From Bacteroidales bacterium (GTDB lineage: Bacteria; Bacteroidota; Bacteroidia; Bacteroidales; P3), in NCBI GenBank assembly GCA_017962445.1, contig JAGCVI010000018.1, forward strand, positions 1 to 64,000: a stretch of 64,000 nucleotides of DNA. Reading direction: 5' to 3'. This document shows, in pieces, positions 24,801-32,125 of this stretch. The translations under genes were made by a program, and so were the position numbers. A model generated the notes under the pieces. The model made no database searches. It worked only from the letters and a program-made list of their open reading frames with translations, and was not told where the DNA came from. Position 1 is the first letter of the stretch. Each line of letters starts with the position of its first letter.

Positions 24801-26082
24801 GCAATGGATTTACCTGCACGTGGAGGACAACCTGGGGTGCGTGAAGGATGACAGCATTCATGTAAGATTCTACAAGGTGCTGGACAGCCTTATAATAACA
24901 GAACCCACATGCCCCAACAGCTGCAACGGTTCGGCGACACTGACACTTACATCCGAGGCCACACCACCGTTCCAGTACAACTGGATAACCGGCTGGACCA
25001 ACGCAAACAGTTACAACGGATATTGCCAAGGCAACTACACCGTGTTGTTCCGCGACGGCAACGGCTGTGCGGTTTCAGAGGACTTCACCATCAACGACCC
25101 GCTGCCACCGACCATCATCGCAACAGTGGAGCATGTGCGGTGCCACGAGACATGCACCGGAAGCGTCGACATAACCGTCAACGGCAACTCGACCTACAGT
25201 CTACTGTGGCTGGACGACAATTCGACCTCGTCTACCCGCAACGACTTGTGTCCCGGAACCTACATACTTCAGGTGACCGACAGCAATGGATGCCAGTTCT
25301 ATGACACCATTGTAATCTTGGACAATGTGGACATGAACGTCGACATAACCTTCTCACAAAACAGCTGTAGCGACGAGTGCAGCGGCAAAGCCATTGCAGC
25401 TGCCAGCGGCGGAGATGCCCCATACAGTTATGTATGGAATTCGGGCGAGCAGGACAGCACGGCAGAGCACCTGTGTGAAGGCATGGCCGTTGTGGTGGTG
25501 ACCGACATATATGGATGCGAGGTTCGCGATAGCGTGATGATAGGACGGCAACATACGTTCGACAGCCTGCAAGTATGGGCCGACAGCTATACAATCTTCA
25601 GTGGCAACAGCACGACGCTGCATGCCACACACATACCTAATGTAAGCTACTACTGGATGCCCTCGGACAAGCTTGACAACGCGTCTTCGCCTGACCCCGA
25701 GGCGACATTACAGGATACTACGACATTCGTCCTGACCGTGGTCGACTCGATAGGATGCACGTTTGTCGACTCGCTAACCATTAAATGTATCAGTGTCAAC
25801 TGCGGCAAGCCGAACATATTCATCCCCAACGCTTTCACCCCAGACAACGACGGCCGAAACGATCGTCTGTGCTTCAGCGGTGACTGGGTCAGAGAATTCC
25901 ACATCACCATCTTCACACGTTGGGGCGAGAAGGTATATGAAAGCGACGACATGAACGAATGCTGGGACGGACGTTTCCGCGACAACTGGTGTATGCCAGG
26001 CGTATATGTATACCACTGCCGAATAATATGCCAGGACGGACAAGAATCAGAATTCAAAGGCGACATAACTTTGATAAGATGA
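21820..26082 (+). CDS. large surface protein with SBBP, PKD, SprB-type repeats and T9SS type B C-terminal domain
   Basis: This 1420-aa protein has a signal peptide (IIIFSIVALLVPNMLHA). The N-terminal 220 residues match the DUF7948-type domain (ENLGQWNERVLF). Residues about 250-780 hold SBBP-type beta-propeller repeats (ATYLGGSMADMPHS, SSYLGGTSDDAIYS, STYFGSATYDQS). A PKD domain follows (FTWDFGDGTTQ), then three cysteine-containing SprB-like repeats (TEPTCPNSCNGSATL, EHVRCHETCTGSVDI, SQNSCSDECSGKAI). The last 90 residues are the gliding-motility C-terminal domain (IPNAFTPDNDGRNDRL...FTRWGEKVYES), the type IX secretion signal. It should be exported and anchored at the surface, perhaps as an adhesin. 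Its stop overlaps the next start (ATGA). Confidence 0.9.
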   Translation: MKIRIKTIKIIIFSIVALLVPNMLHARNDRDTIGTGARILFSENLGQWNERVLFRSQMHSSTLFVERDCFTFVVQHPDNENLHHPVAKSNATGRYRQHSYRLTFEGCSTRSVTGDDKEQCLENYFLGRNRSRWVSGVGVYQSVTYHDLYNSIDMKVYTASNAMKYDFVLHPGAKASDIVMRYDGTDGIKLQNGNIVVRTSVVDIVELRPYAYQIIDGKQVEIEARYIQKGNRITFELGDYDTTQILIIDPYLHFSTYTGSTADNWGTTGCYDSNKNTYTSGVVFGTGYPVSLGAYDGTYNGNCDIGIFKFNETGTTRLYATYLGGSMADMPHSMYVNSFDELVIFGTTGSSDFPVTSNAYDTTFNGGTSLQYEGSSTINFPNGSDIFICRFNQQGTQLQASTYVGGNGNDGLNYRNSFDYVTIMLGNDSLYYNYGDGARGELMTDDMNNIYIGSTTTSTNFPVTQNCIQYSNHGGQDGVVFKIDYNLSNMMWSSYLGGTSDDAIYSIDCDKEYNVVVCGGTNSIDFPTTANAYQHFNQGGSADGFVSKISYHGNMLMGSTYFGSATYDQSYFVRCSKSDDIFIFGQTKASGSTLIHNANYNTPNSGQFLARFKPGLDTLVWSTVFGDGSGEPNISPTAFAVDVCNRLYLSGWGRIFLGRSLGGMIYAWNTHGTSNLSVTSDAYQSVTDGQDFYIMSLDMDANQLVYATYFGELHNSSEYYSGGDHVDGGTSRFDRHGTLYQSVCASCSGGDNFPVTTGAYGQHNNSNNCNNAIFRLNLTNDFPVAEFSVPTTVCVNGSASFVNTGRGDSFTWDFGDGTTQTTTTTQNVSHNYTTPGLYTVTQIAHMTGGCRETDTTTRQMMVIGNIHYNLDTLATCPGIPLQIGLQPSLGCTYQWISGSVSDSTIANPYVTLSGTYILVISNGTCSDTAFQIVNVGEANADIVGDTVSCSVPTILNVIPSSSNNIYHWSSNSSFSDTLNSNMHESSYSFTPVEQQWIYLHVEDNLGCVKDDSIHVRFYKVLDSLIITEPTCPNSCNGSATLTLTSEATPPFQYNWITGWTNANSYNGYCQGNYTVLFRDGNGCAVSEDFTINDPLPPTIIATVEHVRCHETCTGSVDITVNGNSTYSLLWLDDNSTSSTRNDLCPGTYILQVTDSNGCQFYDTIVILDNVDMNVDITFSQNSCSDECSGKAIAAASGGDAPYSYVWNSGEQDSTAEHLCEGMAVVVVTDIYGCEVRDSVMIGRQHTFDSLQVWADSYTIFSGNSTTLHATHIPNVSYYWMPSDKLDNASSPDPEATLQDTTTFVLTVVDSIGCTFVDSLTIKCISVNCGKPNIFIPNAFTPDNDGRNDRLCFSGDWVREFHITIFTRWGEKVYESDDMNECWDGRFRDNWCMPGVYVYHCRIICQDGQESEFKGDITLIR

Positions 26083-26930
26083 AAGAGAAAAAAGACCAAT
26101 TCATAATAGCTTACCTGCCGGATTTTGAAAAAACGGAGACAGTGCTTTCCTACGCACAGTTTCTGTCGGTCATGCTGAAGAAAGGACTTATACTGCTGCA
26201 CATCTGTGACCCACGCTACAGCAAACTGTCGCCCGACGAAGCCGAAGAGAAACTGAAAAGTCTACGTGCAAAGGTCATTGAGACTACCAAGGCAGATGCG
26301 ATGGCCACCACATACGCCGCACTTAAAGGAGACACGCGCCAGATAATAGCTGCACTTCCATCCCTTATGGGAGCAGTTGCAATTGTGGCACAAGTCGAGA
26401 AACATGCCGGTTGGCGCAACGCCATGAGCCGCAAGGCACTGCTGCGTAATTTTGCAGACTGCAAGACTGCATTCCTCGTAGCCCAGGAGCCACTGCGCGA
26501 CACTGCAACGATGAGCAATGTCGCCATGTCTATTGACTTCAAGAAAGAGAGCAAGGACAAAATAATCTGGTCCAGCTATTTTCCAAGGTTCGGGAACTGT
26601 AATATGCATGTGCTTTATTACGACTACAAGGACGAGTTTCTTAGAAACAAATGGTACGCCAACATGACTCAACTGCACAAACTATACAGCGGTCTAGAAC
26701 AGAAATTCCAGCCTCACATCATGCAGTCGAAGTCAACATTTACCGACATCAACGCATTGAGATACTCGGCACAGCAGGGCTACGGAATGCTTATCTCGGT
26801 GACAACCAAAGAAAAGGACGGACTTGAATTTTTCATTGGTGTGCAAGAGTGGCGCACGATAGTGAACAAAGAACGTATACCGATACTCTTCCTCAATCCA
26901 AGAGAGGACTTGTATGTCCTTTGCGATTGA
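26079..26930 (+). CDS. universal-stress-protein-like cytoplasmic protein
   Basis: This 283-aa protein has no signal peptide. The start ATG overlaps the stop of the T9SS protein (ATGA); an earlier in-frame ATG lies inside that gene and is rejected. The N-terminus (FIIAYLPDFEKTETVLSYAQFLSVMLKKGLILLHICDP) and the second half (KIIWSSYFPRFGNCNMHVLYYDYKD) resemble two universal-stress alpha/beta folds. The nucleotide-binding G-x2-G-x9-G signature is not obvious, so it may be a non-nucleotide-binding type. Coupling to a large exported protein is unusual and suggests a shared regulation. The family call is moderate. Confidence 0.6.
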   Translation: MKEKKDQFIIAYLPDFEKTETVLSYAQFLSVMLKKGLILLHICDPRYSKLSPDEAEEKLKSLRAKVIETTKADAMATTYAALKGDTRQIIAALPSLMGAVAIVAQVEKHAGWRNAMSRKALLRNFADCKTAFLVAQEPLRDTATMSNVAMSIDFKKESKDKIIWSSYFPRFGNCNMHVLYYDYKDEFLRNKWYANMTQLHKLYSGLEQKFQPHIMQSKSTFTDINALRYSAQQGYGMLISVTTKEKDGLEFFIGVQEWRTIVNKERIPILFLNPREDLYVLCD

Positions 26931-26941
26931 TAAGGGGTAAA

Positions 26942-27517
26942 CTATAAAGAATACGCCACCAAGCCAACTAGACCGGAACTCGCAATCAAGATTATGGGAC
27001 TGACACGGTGACGATAGGATAACCAGAAAACGGCACCAAAGAGTACTATACTAACCACAAACTGACGGTTAAGCCCTGGAACGCCAAAACTTTCCTCTGT
27101 AAGCAGCAACAATGCCGCGGCAGCAATCAGTCCAACGACAGTAACACGCAACACGCGGAACATGGCAGCGACTACAGGATTATTCTTGTGGTGTGACAGG
27201 TAACCGTATACTATTAGCATTGCAATTATCGGCAAAAGTATTACCGCAAACGAGGCAAGTAACGAAGCGAGAACCCCCTGCCATGCAGGAAATCCAGCGT
27301 TGACAACCGCGGTGTAGCCCGCATATGTGGCTGTATTGATACCTACCGGACCAGGGGTCATCTGACTGATAGCCAATATATCGGTAAATTCCTGAGCTGT
27401 CATCCACTCATGGTTTTCTACCACTTCGTTCTGTATCAGCGCCACCATCGAATATCCACCACCGAAGGTGAAGATTCCGATTTTAAGGAAAGTCCAAAAA
27501 AGCTCAAAAAAAATCAT
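26942..27517 (-). CDS. chromate transporter, second half-size subunit
   Basis: This 191-aa membrane protein starts MIFFELFWTFLKIGIFTFGGGYSM, with the FGGGY motif of the CHR family, and continues with SQMTPGPVGINTATYAGY and five to six membrane segments. In short-chain CHR transporters two half-size proteins encoded side by side form the transporter. Its start overlaps the stop of the upstream half (ATGA), so they are coupled. Chromate export is the family name; the natural substrate in an anaerobe is uncertain. Confidence 0.88.
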   Translation of the reverse strand: MIFFELFWTFLKIGIFTFGGGYSMVALIQNEVVENHEWMTAQEFTDILAISQMTPGPVGINTATYAGYTAVVNAGFPAWQGVLASLLASFAVILLPIIAMLIVYGYLSHHKNNPVVAAMFRVLRVTVVGLIAAAALLLLTEESFGVPGLNRQFVVSIVLFGAVFWLSYRHRVSPIILIASSGLVGLVAYSL

Positions 27518-28074
27518 AAGCTCCCCTCCTTCCCTTTCTCGCCACGGCATGACTCCATCCAGCCATAGGCCAGACCCCCTGCAATAGCTGCCAGAATGAC
27601 CCATACAGGCGAAACGCCAAGAAGCCAAATGAGCAAAGCCGCCACTATGGGAATCCAGCAGTTGCGCCATGAGACACTAGCCGACTTAGCCATACGGAAC
27701 ACCGGAGCAGCGATAAGTGCCACCACAGCAGGACGAAGACCCATGAAAATACGTTCGACTATTAAATTATCGCGAAAATAACGGAAGAAAACAGCGAACA
27801 AAAGTATCAATGCTATGGGCATCAATATATTGCCAGCTACAGCACATAACACTCCACGGAAGCCGCCCAGACGTTTGCCTATGCATGTGGCCATATTGAC
27901 AGCAAAAACGCCCGGCATGGCCTGCGAAAGGGATAGACAATCAAGAAATTCCTCGCGTGACAGCCATTTACGACGATCTACAATCTCTTGTTCCATGATG
28001 GGTATCATCACGTAACCGCCACCAATTGTGAACGTTCCGATTTTCCAGAAGCTTACAAACAACTGCCAAAACAT
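27514..28074 (-). CDS. chromate transporter, first half-size subunit
   Basis: This 186-aa membrane protein with FWKIGTFTIGGGYVMIPIM and SLSQAMPGVFAVNMATCIG is the partner of the following gene. Both have the CHR-family amphipathic GGGY/PGV motifs and similar length. The -7 element TATTTTTG at 28079-28086 is only 4 bp from the ATG, suggesting a leaderless message. It is divergent from terC. Confidence 0.88.
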   Translation of the reverse strand: MFWQLFVSFWKIGTFTIGGGYVMIPIMEQEIVDRRKWLSREEFLDCLSLSQAMPGVFAVNMATCIGKRLGGFRGVLCAVAGNILMPIALILLFAVFFRYFRDNLIVERIFMGLRPAVVALIAAPVFRMAKSASVSWRNCWIPIVAALLIWLLGVSPVWVILAAIAGGLAYGWMESCRGEKGKEGSL

Positions 28075-28078
28075 GATG

Positions 28079-28086
28079 CAAAAATA
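28079..28086 (-). promoter_or_regulatory. -7 element of chromate transporter pair, possibly leaderless
   Basis: TATTTTTG on the minus strand, 4 bp from the start codon at 28074; no clear TTTG at -33. Confidence 0.45.
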
Positions 28087-28126
28087 GACATTAAAAACAG
28101 ATTATAGACGGTTCAGGCAGAAAAAT

Positions 28127-28157
28127 TTTGCCGTATGACAAAAACTCAGTATTTTTG
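28127..28157 (+). promoter_or_regulatory. promoter of terC
   Basis: TTTG (28127-28130) is followed after 19 bp by TATTTTTG (28150-28157), 24 bp before the terC start. This also argues against any start upstream of 28158. Confidence 0.85.
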
Positions 28158-28181
28158 CAAGCGGAATCAACAAGCCTGCAA

Positions 28182-29222
28182 ATGCCTACAAGGTACATAT
28201 TTTTCGGAGTATTCATACTTTTCATAGTGGTCATGCTTGCACTAGATTTGGGCGTTTTCCATAAAAAAGACCACGAGATAAAGATTAAAGAGGCACTGAC
28301 CTGGACATGTATCTGGGTGCTGTTAGCCATGGGCATGGGTGTACTACTGCATTTCAGGGCTGAATGGGTGCATGGCATAACCGACATGGATAGCCTGCTG
28401 GCATACGCAGGCAACCAGCCGCAACTGCTTGGACAGCTACAACAGGCTGGCAGCTATGAGGCTGCGCTCGACATTTACCGCAGCGAAATAACAGAACAAT
28501 ACCTTGCCGGCTACTTTCTCGAAGAGTCGCTGTCGATTGACAATATCTTCGTGATGATTATGATCTTCGTCAGCTTCGGCATCGACAAAAAGTACTACCA
28601 CCGCGTGCTTTTCTGGGGCATACTTGGAGCGATAGTGATGCGGTTCATATTCATTTTCGCTCTCGGAGCACTGGTTACACGACTGAGCTGGATACTTGCC
28701 TTGTTCGGCGTTATTCTGATATATAGTGGAACAAAGATGTTCCGCGACAACAGCGGCGAAAATATCGACACCGAAAACCACCCAATGGTTCGCTTCGCGT
28801 CGAAGCATTTCAGAGTGAGCCGTTCGCTCGACGGTCACAACTTCTTTACCCGCATCGACGGCAAGCGGTACATTACACCGCTGTTCCTTGTGCTGCTGGT
28901 GATAGAATTCAGCGACGTGATCTTCGCTGTCGATTCAATACCTGCAGTTTTTTCGGTGACAACCGACACCTTCATAGTTTACTTCTCCAACATCTTTGCA
29001 ATCATGGGATTGCGCTCACTATTCTTCCTGCTCAGCGATGTAACGGAGAAATTCTGGCTGCTGCGCTATGGTCTGGGAGTGCTGCTCTGCTTCATCGGTC
29101 TAAAGATGATAGTCGGCGAATTCTTCAGCCTGCATATCAGCACAATGGCTTCACTGATAGTGATACTCAGCATCCTTTTCGGCAGTATCCTGATGTCACT
29201 CGCCATACCAAAGAAAAAATAA
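28182..29222 (+). CDS. TerC family integral membrane protein
   Basis: This 346-aa protein has about eight to nine membrane segments. The start at ATG 28182 (MPTRYIFFGVFILF) lies downstream of the promoter. TerC-family acidic motifs are present: ESLSIDNIFVMIMIF and VIEFSDVIFAVDSIPAVF, thought to bind metal ions. Members export manganese or other cations, sometimes to load secreted enzymes; tellurite resistance is only the historical name. The loop between the first membrane segments (about residues 60-110) is longer than in short TerC proteins. It is probably co-transcribed with yajC. Confidence 0.88.
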   Translation: MPTRYIFFGVFILFIVVMLALDLGVFHKKDHEIKIKEALTWTCIWVLLAMGMGVLLHFRAEWVHGITDMDSLLAYAGNQPQLLGQLQQAGSYEAALDIYRSEITEQYLAGYFLEESLSIDNIFVMIMIFVSFGIDKKYYHRVLFWGILGAIVMRFIFIFALGALVTRLSWILALFGVILIYSGTKMFRDNSGENIDTENHPMVRFASKHFRVSRSLDGHNFFTRIDGKRYITPLFLVLLVIEFSDVIFAVDSIPAVFSVTTDTFIVYFSNIFAIMGLRSLFFLLSDVTEKFWLLRYGLGVLLCFIGLKMIVGEFFSLHISTMASLIVILSILFGSILMSLAIPKKK

Positions 29223-29224
29223 AC

Positions 29225-29248
29225 ATACCAACGTATCAACATATCAAC
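29225..29248. repeat. three 8-bp repeats in terC-yajC spacer
   Basis: ATACCAAC, GTATCAAC and ATATCAAC follow one another between the terC stop and the yajC start. Confidence 0.6.
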
Positions 29249-29256
29249 AAAAAACC

Positions 29257-29547
29257 ATGATTCTATTAGATATTTCAACAGGATGGAAAACCGCAATCTT
29301 TATCATTGCAATGATTGCCGTGTTTTACTTTTTTATGATCCGCCCACAATCACAGAAAGCCAAGGAAGAGGAGCGATACCGCAAAGGCCTGAAGAAAGGC
29401 GACCGAGTGATGACCGCAGGTGGCATGCATGCAACCATAGTGAGCAACAACGGCAAATACGCCATAATAGAGGTTGCCAAGAACACACACATCAAAGTGC
29501 AGATCACCACACTCAGCCCTATTCCAGAACATAAAGAGCGCGGATGA
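29257..29547 (+). CDS. yajC: preprotein translocase subunit YajC
   Basis: This 96-aa protein has one membrane segment (AIFIIAMIAVFYFFMIRPQSQKAKEEE) followed by the conserved GDRVMTAGGMHATIVS and a short beta domain. YajC is an accessory subunit of the SecDF-YajC complex in the inner membrane. The length and the FMIRPQ motif are standard. A 13-bp-stem terminator lies 52 bp after the stop. Confidence 0.93.
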   Translation: MILLDISTGWKTAIFIIAMIAVFYFFMIRPQSQKAKEEERYRKGLKKGDRVMTAGGMHATIVSNNGKYAIIEVAKNTHIKVQITTLSPIPEHKERG

Positions 29548-29598
29548 AAACCCATCTTTAATACAACTAGACTTTTCCCCTTTTCATAAAAAAATTTA

Positions 29599-29633
29599 AA
29601 AACCGAGAAAACAAGTTTGATTTTCTCGGTTTT
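29599..29633 (+). terminator. terminator after yajC
   Basis: AAAACCGAGAAAA and TTTTCTCGGTTTT form a perfect 13-bp stem around a 9-nt loop. The loop and following bases also hold the promoter of the efflux operon. Confidence 0.85.
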
Positions 29634-29644
29634 ACTTATTTTTG
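29616..29644 (+). promoter_or_regulatory. promoter of RND efflux operon, embedded in terminator
   Basis: TTTG (29616-29619) lies in the loop of the yajC terminator, and TATTTTTG (29637-29644) directly follows it; the spacing is 17 bp, slightly short. Confidence 0.6.
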
Positions 29645-29737
29645 CAAGTTATTTCTGCCAACACTTGCCAAGTGCTGGGCTTATTTAATAATGTATAAAA
29701 CAATATAATGGCAAATATAATGGTACCGAGAAATAAG

Positions 29738-31024
29738 ATGAACAGTAAAGGTATTCTGAGCGTTGTACTGCTTTTAAGCATGTCGCTGGGCGTTCACGCG
29801 CAAGAGCAACAGACCCTACGGCTTTCGCTCGCCGACGCGCAGCAATATGCCGTTGAGCACAATTACACTATGCAGAACGCATCGCTCGATTTAAAGAAAG
29901 CAGAATACTCGAAATGGCAGACCCTGTCGACAATGCTGCCTCAGGTAAGTGCAGGTTTCGACTATCAGAACATGTGCGGATACGAGATGAAACTTAGCGG
30001 ATTCAGCATACCCATGGACCCCAACGGCACCTTCAGCATAACAGCGTCGGTGGCTCTCACCGGAGCCCAGATTGTTGGCACCATGCTGCAGAATATCGCC
30101 AACGAGATGACCAATATAAACCAGAAACAGACCGAGCAGACCACACGCTCGCAGGTTCGCAGCGTATACGTGTCAATACTTGTGATGGAAGACATAGTGG
30201 GACTGCTTGACAGCAGCCTGGCAAACATGGAGCAGCTGGAGCGCACTACACAAGAAAGCGTGGCTGCCGGTGCCGCTGAACAAATTGCCGCCGACAAGCT
30301 GTCAGTACAGGTGGCATCGCTGCGCAACAGCATCAAGGCCAACCAACGTTCACTTCAGATGCTCTACAACTCGCTGATACTGCAACTCGGTGCGGACGTC
30401 AATAGCAAGCTGGAACTGACAACAAAGCTTGACGAAGTGCTCGACCTCAACTACCTCGGCGGACTAGCCATGACCGACTTCAACATCGAAAAAAACTACA
30501 ACTACCAGCTGCTGGAGCAGAACGAAGAGCTGGCAAAGAAAAATGTGACGATGGCCTGGATGGACTTCACCCCCACCGTGACGGCATACTATCAATACAG
30601 CAATAAAGTCTATTTCGGCGACGAGGGCATGAATATGACACCTCCGAACATGATAGGCGCCAGCATCAAGCTACCCCTGTTCACCAGTGCCCAGCGATAC
30701 TCAAAAGTGAAAGTCGCACAAATAGACTATGCCGAGGCTCTCAACAGCAAGCAACAGGCCGAGGACGGTCTGCGCGTGCAGTACAACCAACTACGCTATG
30801 ACCTCGTGAACGCAGTGGAGACATACGAGATTCAGAAAACGAACCTCGATGTGACAAAACGAGTATTCGACAACACTACCGAGAAATACAAATACGGACA
30901 CGCCAGCAACCTTGAAGTCACCAATGCCAGCACCGACATCATCACGGCACAAAGCAACTACATACAAGCTGTCATGAACGTCGTGGCCGCCGAAGTGGCA
31001 CTTGAGAACCTGCTGGGAAAATAA
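29738..31024 (+). CDS. TolC family outer membrane efflux protein
   Basis: This is an outer membrane channel of a tripartite efflux pump, about 428 aa from this start. The chosen ATG at 29738 gives a normal signal peptide (ILSVVLLLSMSLGVHAQ); the ATG at 29708 adds ten residues and cannot be excluded. The mature part has the two TolC/OEP halves with long coiled-coil helices: LSLADAQQYAVEHNYTMQNASLDLKKAE at the front, and LRVQYNQLRYDLVNAVETY and ATNLEV-like KYGHASNLEVTNAST near the end. It is first in an operon with the adaptor and pump genes. Confidence 0.9.
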   Translation: MNSKGILSVVLLLSMSLGVHAQEQQTLRLSLADAQQYAVEHNYTMQNASLDLKKAEYSKWQTLSTMLPQVSAGFDYQNMCGYEMKLSGFSIPMDPNGTFSITASVALTGAQIVGTMLQNIANEMTNINQKQTEQTTRSQVRSVYVSILVMEDIVGLLDSSLANMEQLERTTQESVAAGAAEQIAADKLSVQVASLRNSIKANQRSLQMLYNSLILQLGADVNSKLELTTKLDEVLDLNYLGGLAMTDFNIEKNYNYQLLEQNEELAKKNVTMAWMDFTPTVTAYYQYSNKVYFGDEGMNMTPPNMIGASIKLPLFTSAQRYSKVKVAQIDYAEALNSKQQAEDGLRVQYNQLRYDLVNAVETYEIQKTNLDVTKRVFDNTTEKYKYGHASNLEVTNASTDIITAQSNYIQAVMNVVAAEVALENLLGK

Positions 31025-31050
31025 ACGAAGAAATATAAAACAATACAAAT

Positions 31051-32097
31051 ATGAACAAGTTTTTTAAGATTGGAGTTGCCATTCTTGCCGCTGTCAGCAT
31101 AGCAGCCTGCGGTGGAAAAGGCGACGAGAAAAAAGAGAAAGACGAAGCCTCGACAACGAAAAAAGAGGTAGAGAAAGTACAGGTTCAGACCATAACAAGC
31201 CAACGTATTGCCAAGCAGCTCGAACTGTCAGCCACGCTCGAGGGTTATGAAACCATGAACATCTCACCGAGCATTACCGGCCATATCGAACACATATACG
31301 TTGAAGTTGGCAGCCGCGTGAGCAAAGGCTCCATGCTGGTGCGCATGGACCAGACCCAGCTCAATACGACTCGCATCAACCTTGCCAGCACAAAGACCGA
31401 GCTCGACCGCGTCACCGCACTGAAAGCATCGGGAAGCATCAGCGAACAGATTTACGATCAAACCAAGGCAGGCTATGACCAGCTGGTCGAGACCGAGCGT
31501 TTCCAGGAGGAGAACACCTTCGTCAAAGCCAAGTTCGGCGGTGTCATCAGTGCCAAAAACTACGAGGACGGTGAGATGTACACAGGAGCTCCCATCCTGC
31601 AGCTTAGCCAGATAAGCCGTCTGAAGGCCATCATCAACATCCCCGAAAGCTATTATCCCTTGGTCAAGAAAGGCATGAAAGTCAATGTGTACAGCGATAT
31701 CTATCCCGACAATGTTTTCCCGGCAACCATCGAGATTGTATATCCAACCATAGACCCGACCACCCACACCTTCCAGGCCAAGCTTAACATACCCAACAGT
31801 GGCGAAAAGATACGTCCCGGCATGTATGTGCGCACAACCCTAGCTCTTGGCGAGATCGACGCCATCGTGGTCCCCTACCAGACCGTGCTGAAACTGACCG
31901 GCAGCAACGACCGCTATATCTTTGTCGACGACAACGGTTCTGCACGCCGCGTGGCTGTGACTCTGGGACAGCGTTTCGACGACCAGATTGAAATCATTCC
32001 TGTCATCCCCGGCGACATCAAGGAAGGCGACCGTCTGGTTGTCACAGGCCAAGCCCGTCTGGTCGACGGCTCTCCACTTGAGATAGTCGAGAACTGA
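31051..32097 (+). CDS. RND efflux periplasmic adaptor, lipoprotein
   Basis: This 348-aa membrane-fusion protein links the pump to the TolC channel. The lipoprotein signal ends at SIAACGG (cysteine near residue 20), followed by a Lys/Glu linker. Then come the adaptor parts: GHIEHIYVEVGSRVSKGSMLVRMD (lipoyl half), an alpha hairpin near residues 115-145, the second lipoyl half (FVKAKFGGVISAKNYEDGEMY), and beta-barrel and proximal domains with GMYVRTTLALGE. It matches the HlyD/AcrA family and lies between tolC and the pump, 26-28 bp from each. Confidence 0.92.
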   Translation: MNKFFKIGVAILAAVSIAACGGKGDEKKEKDEASTTKKEVEKVQVQTITSQRIAKQLELSATLEGYETMNISPSITGHIEHIYVEVGSRVSKGSMLVRMDQTQLNTTRINLASTKTELDRVTALKASGSISEQIYDQTKAGYDQLVETERFQEENTFVKAKFGGVISAKNYEDGEMYTGAPILQLSQISRLKAIINIPESYYPLVKKGMKVNVYSDIYPDNVFPATIEIVYPTIDPTTHTFQAKLNIPNSGEKIRPGMYVRTTLALGEIDAIVVPYQTVLKLTGSNDRYIFVDDNGSARRVAVTLGQRFDDQIEIIPVIPGDIKEGDRLVVTGQARLVDGSPLEIVEN

Positions 32098-32125
32098 ATC
32101 ATTGACAAATAAGCTTTAAAGGATT

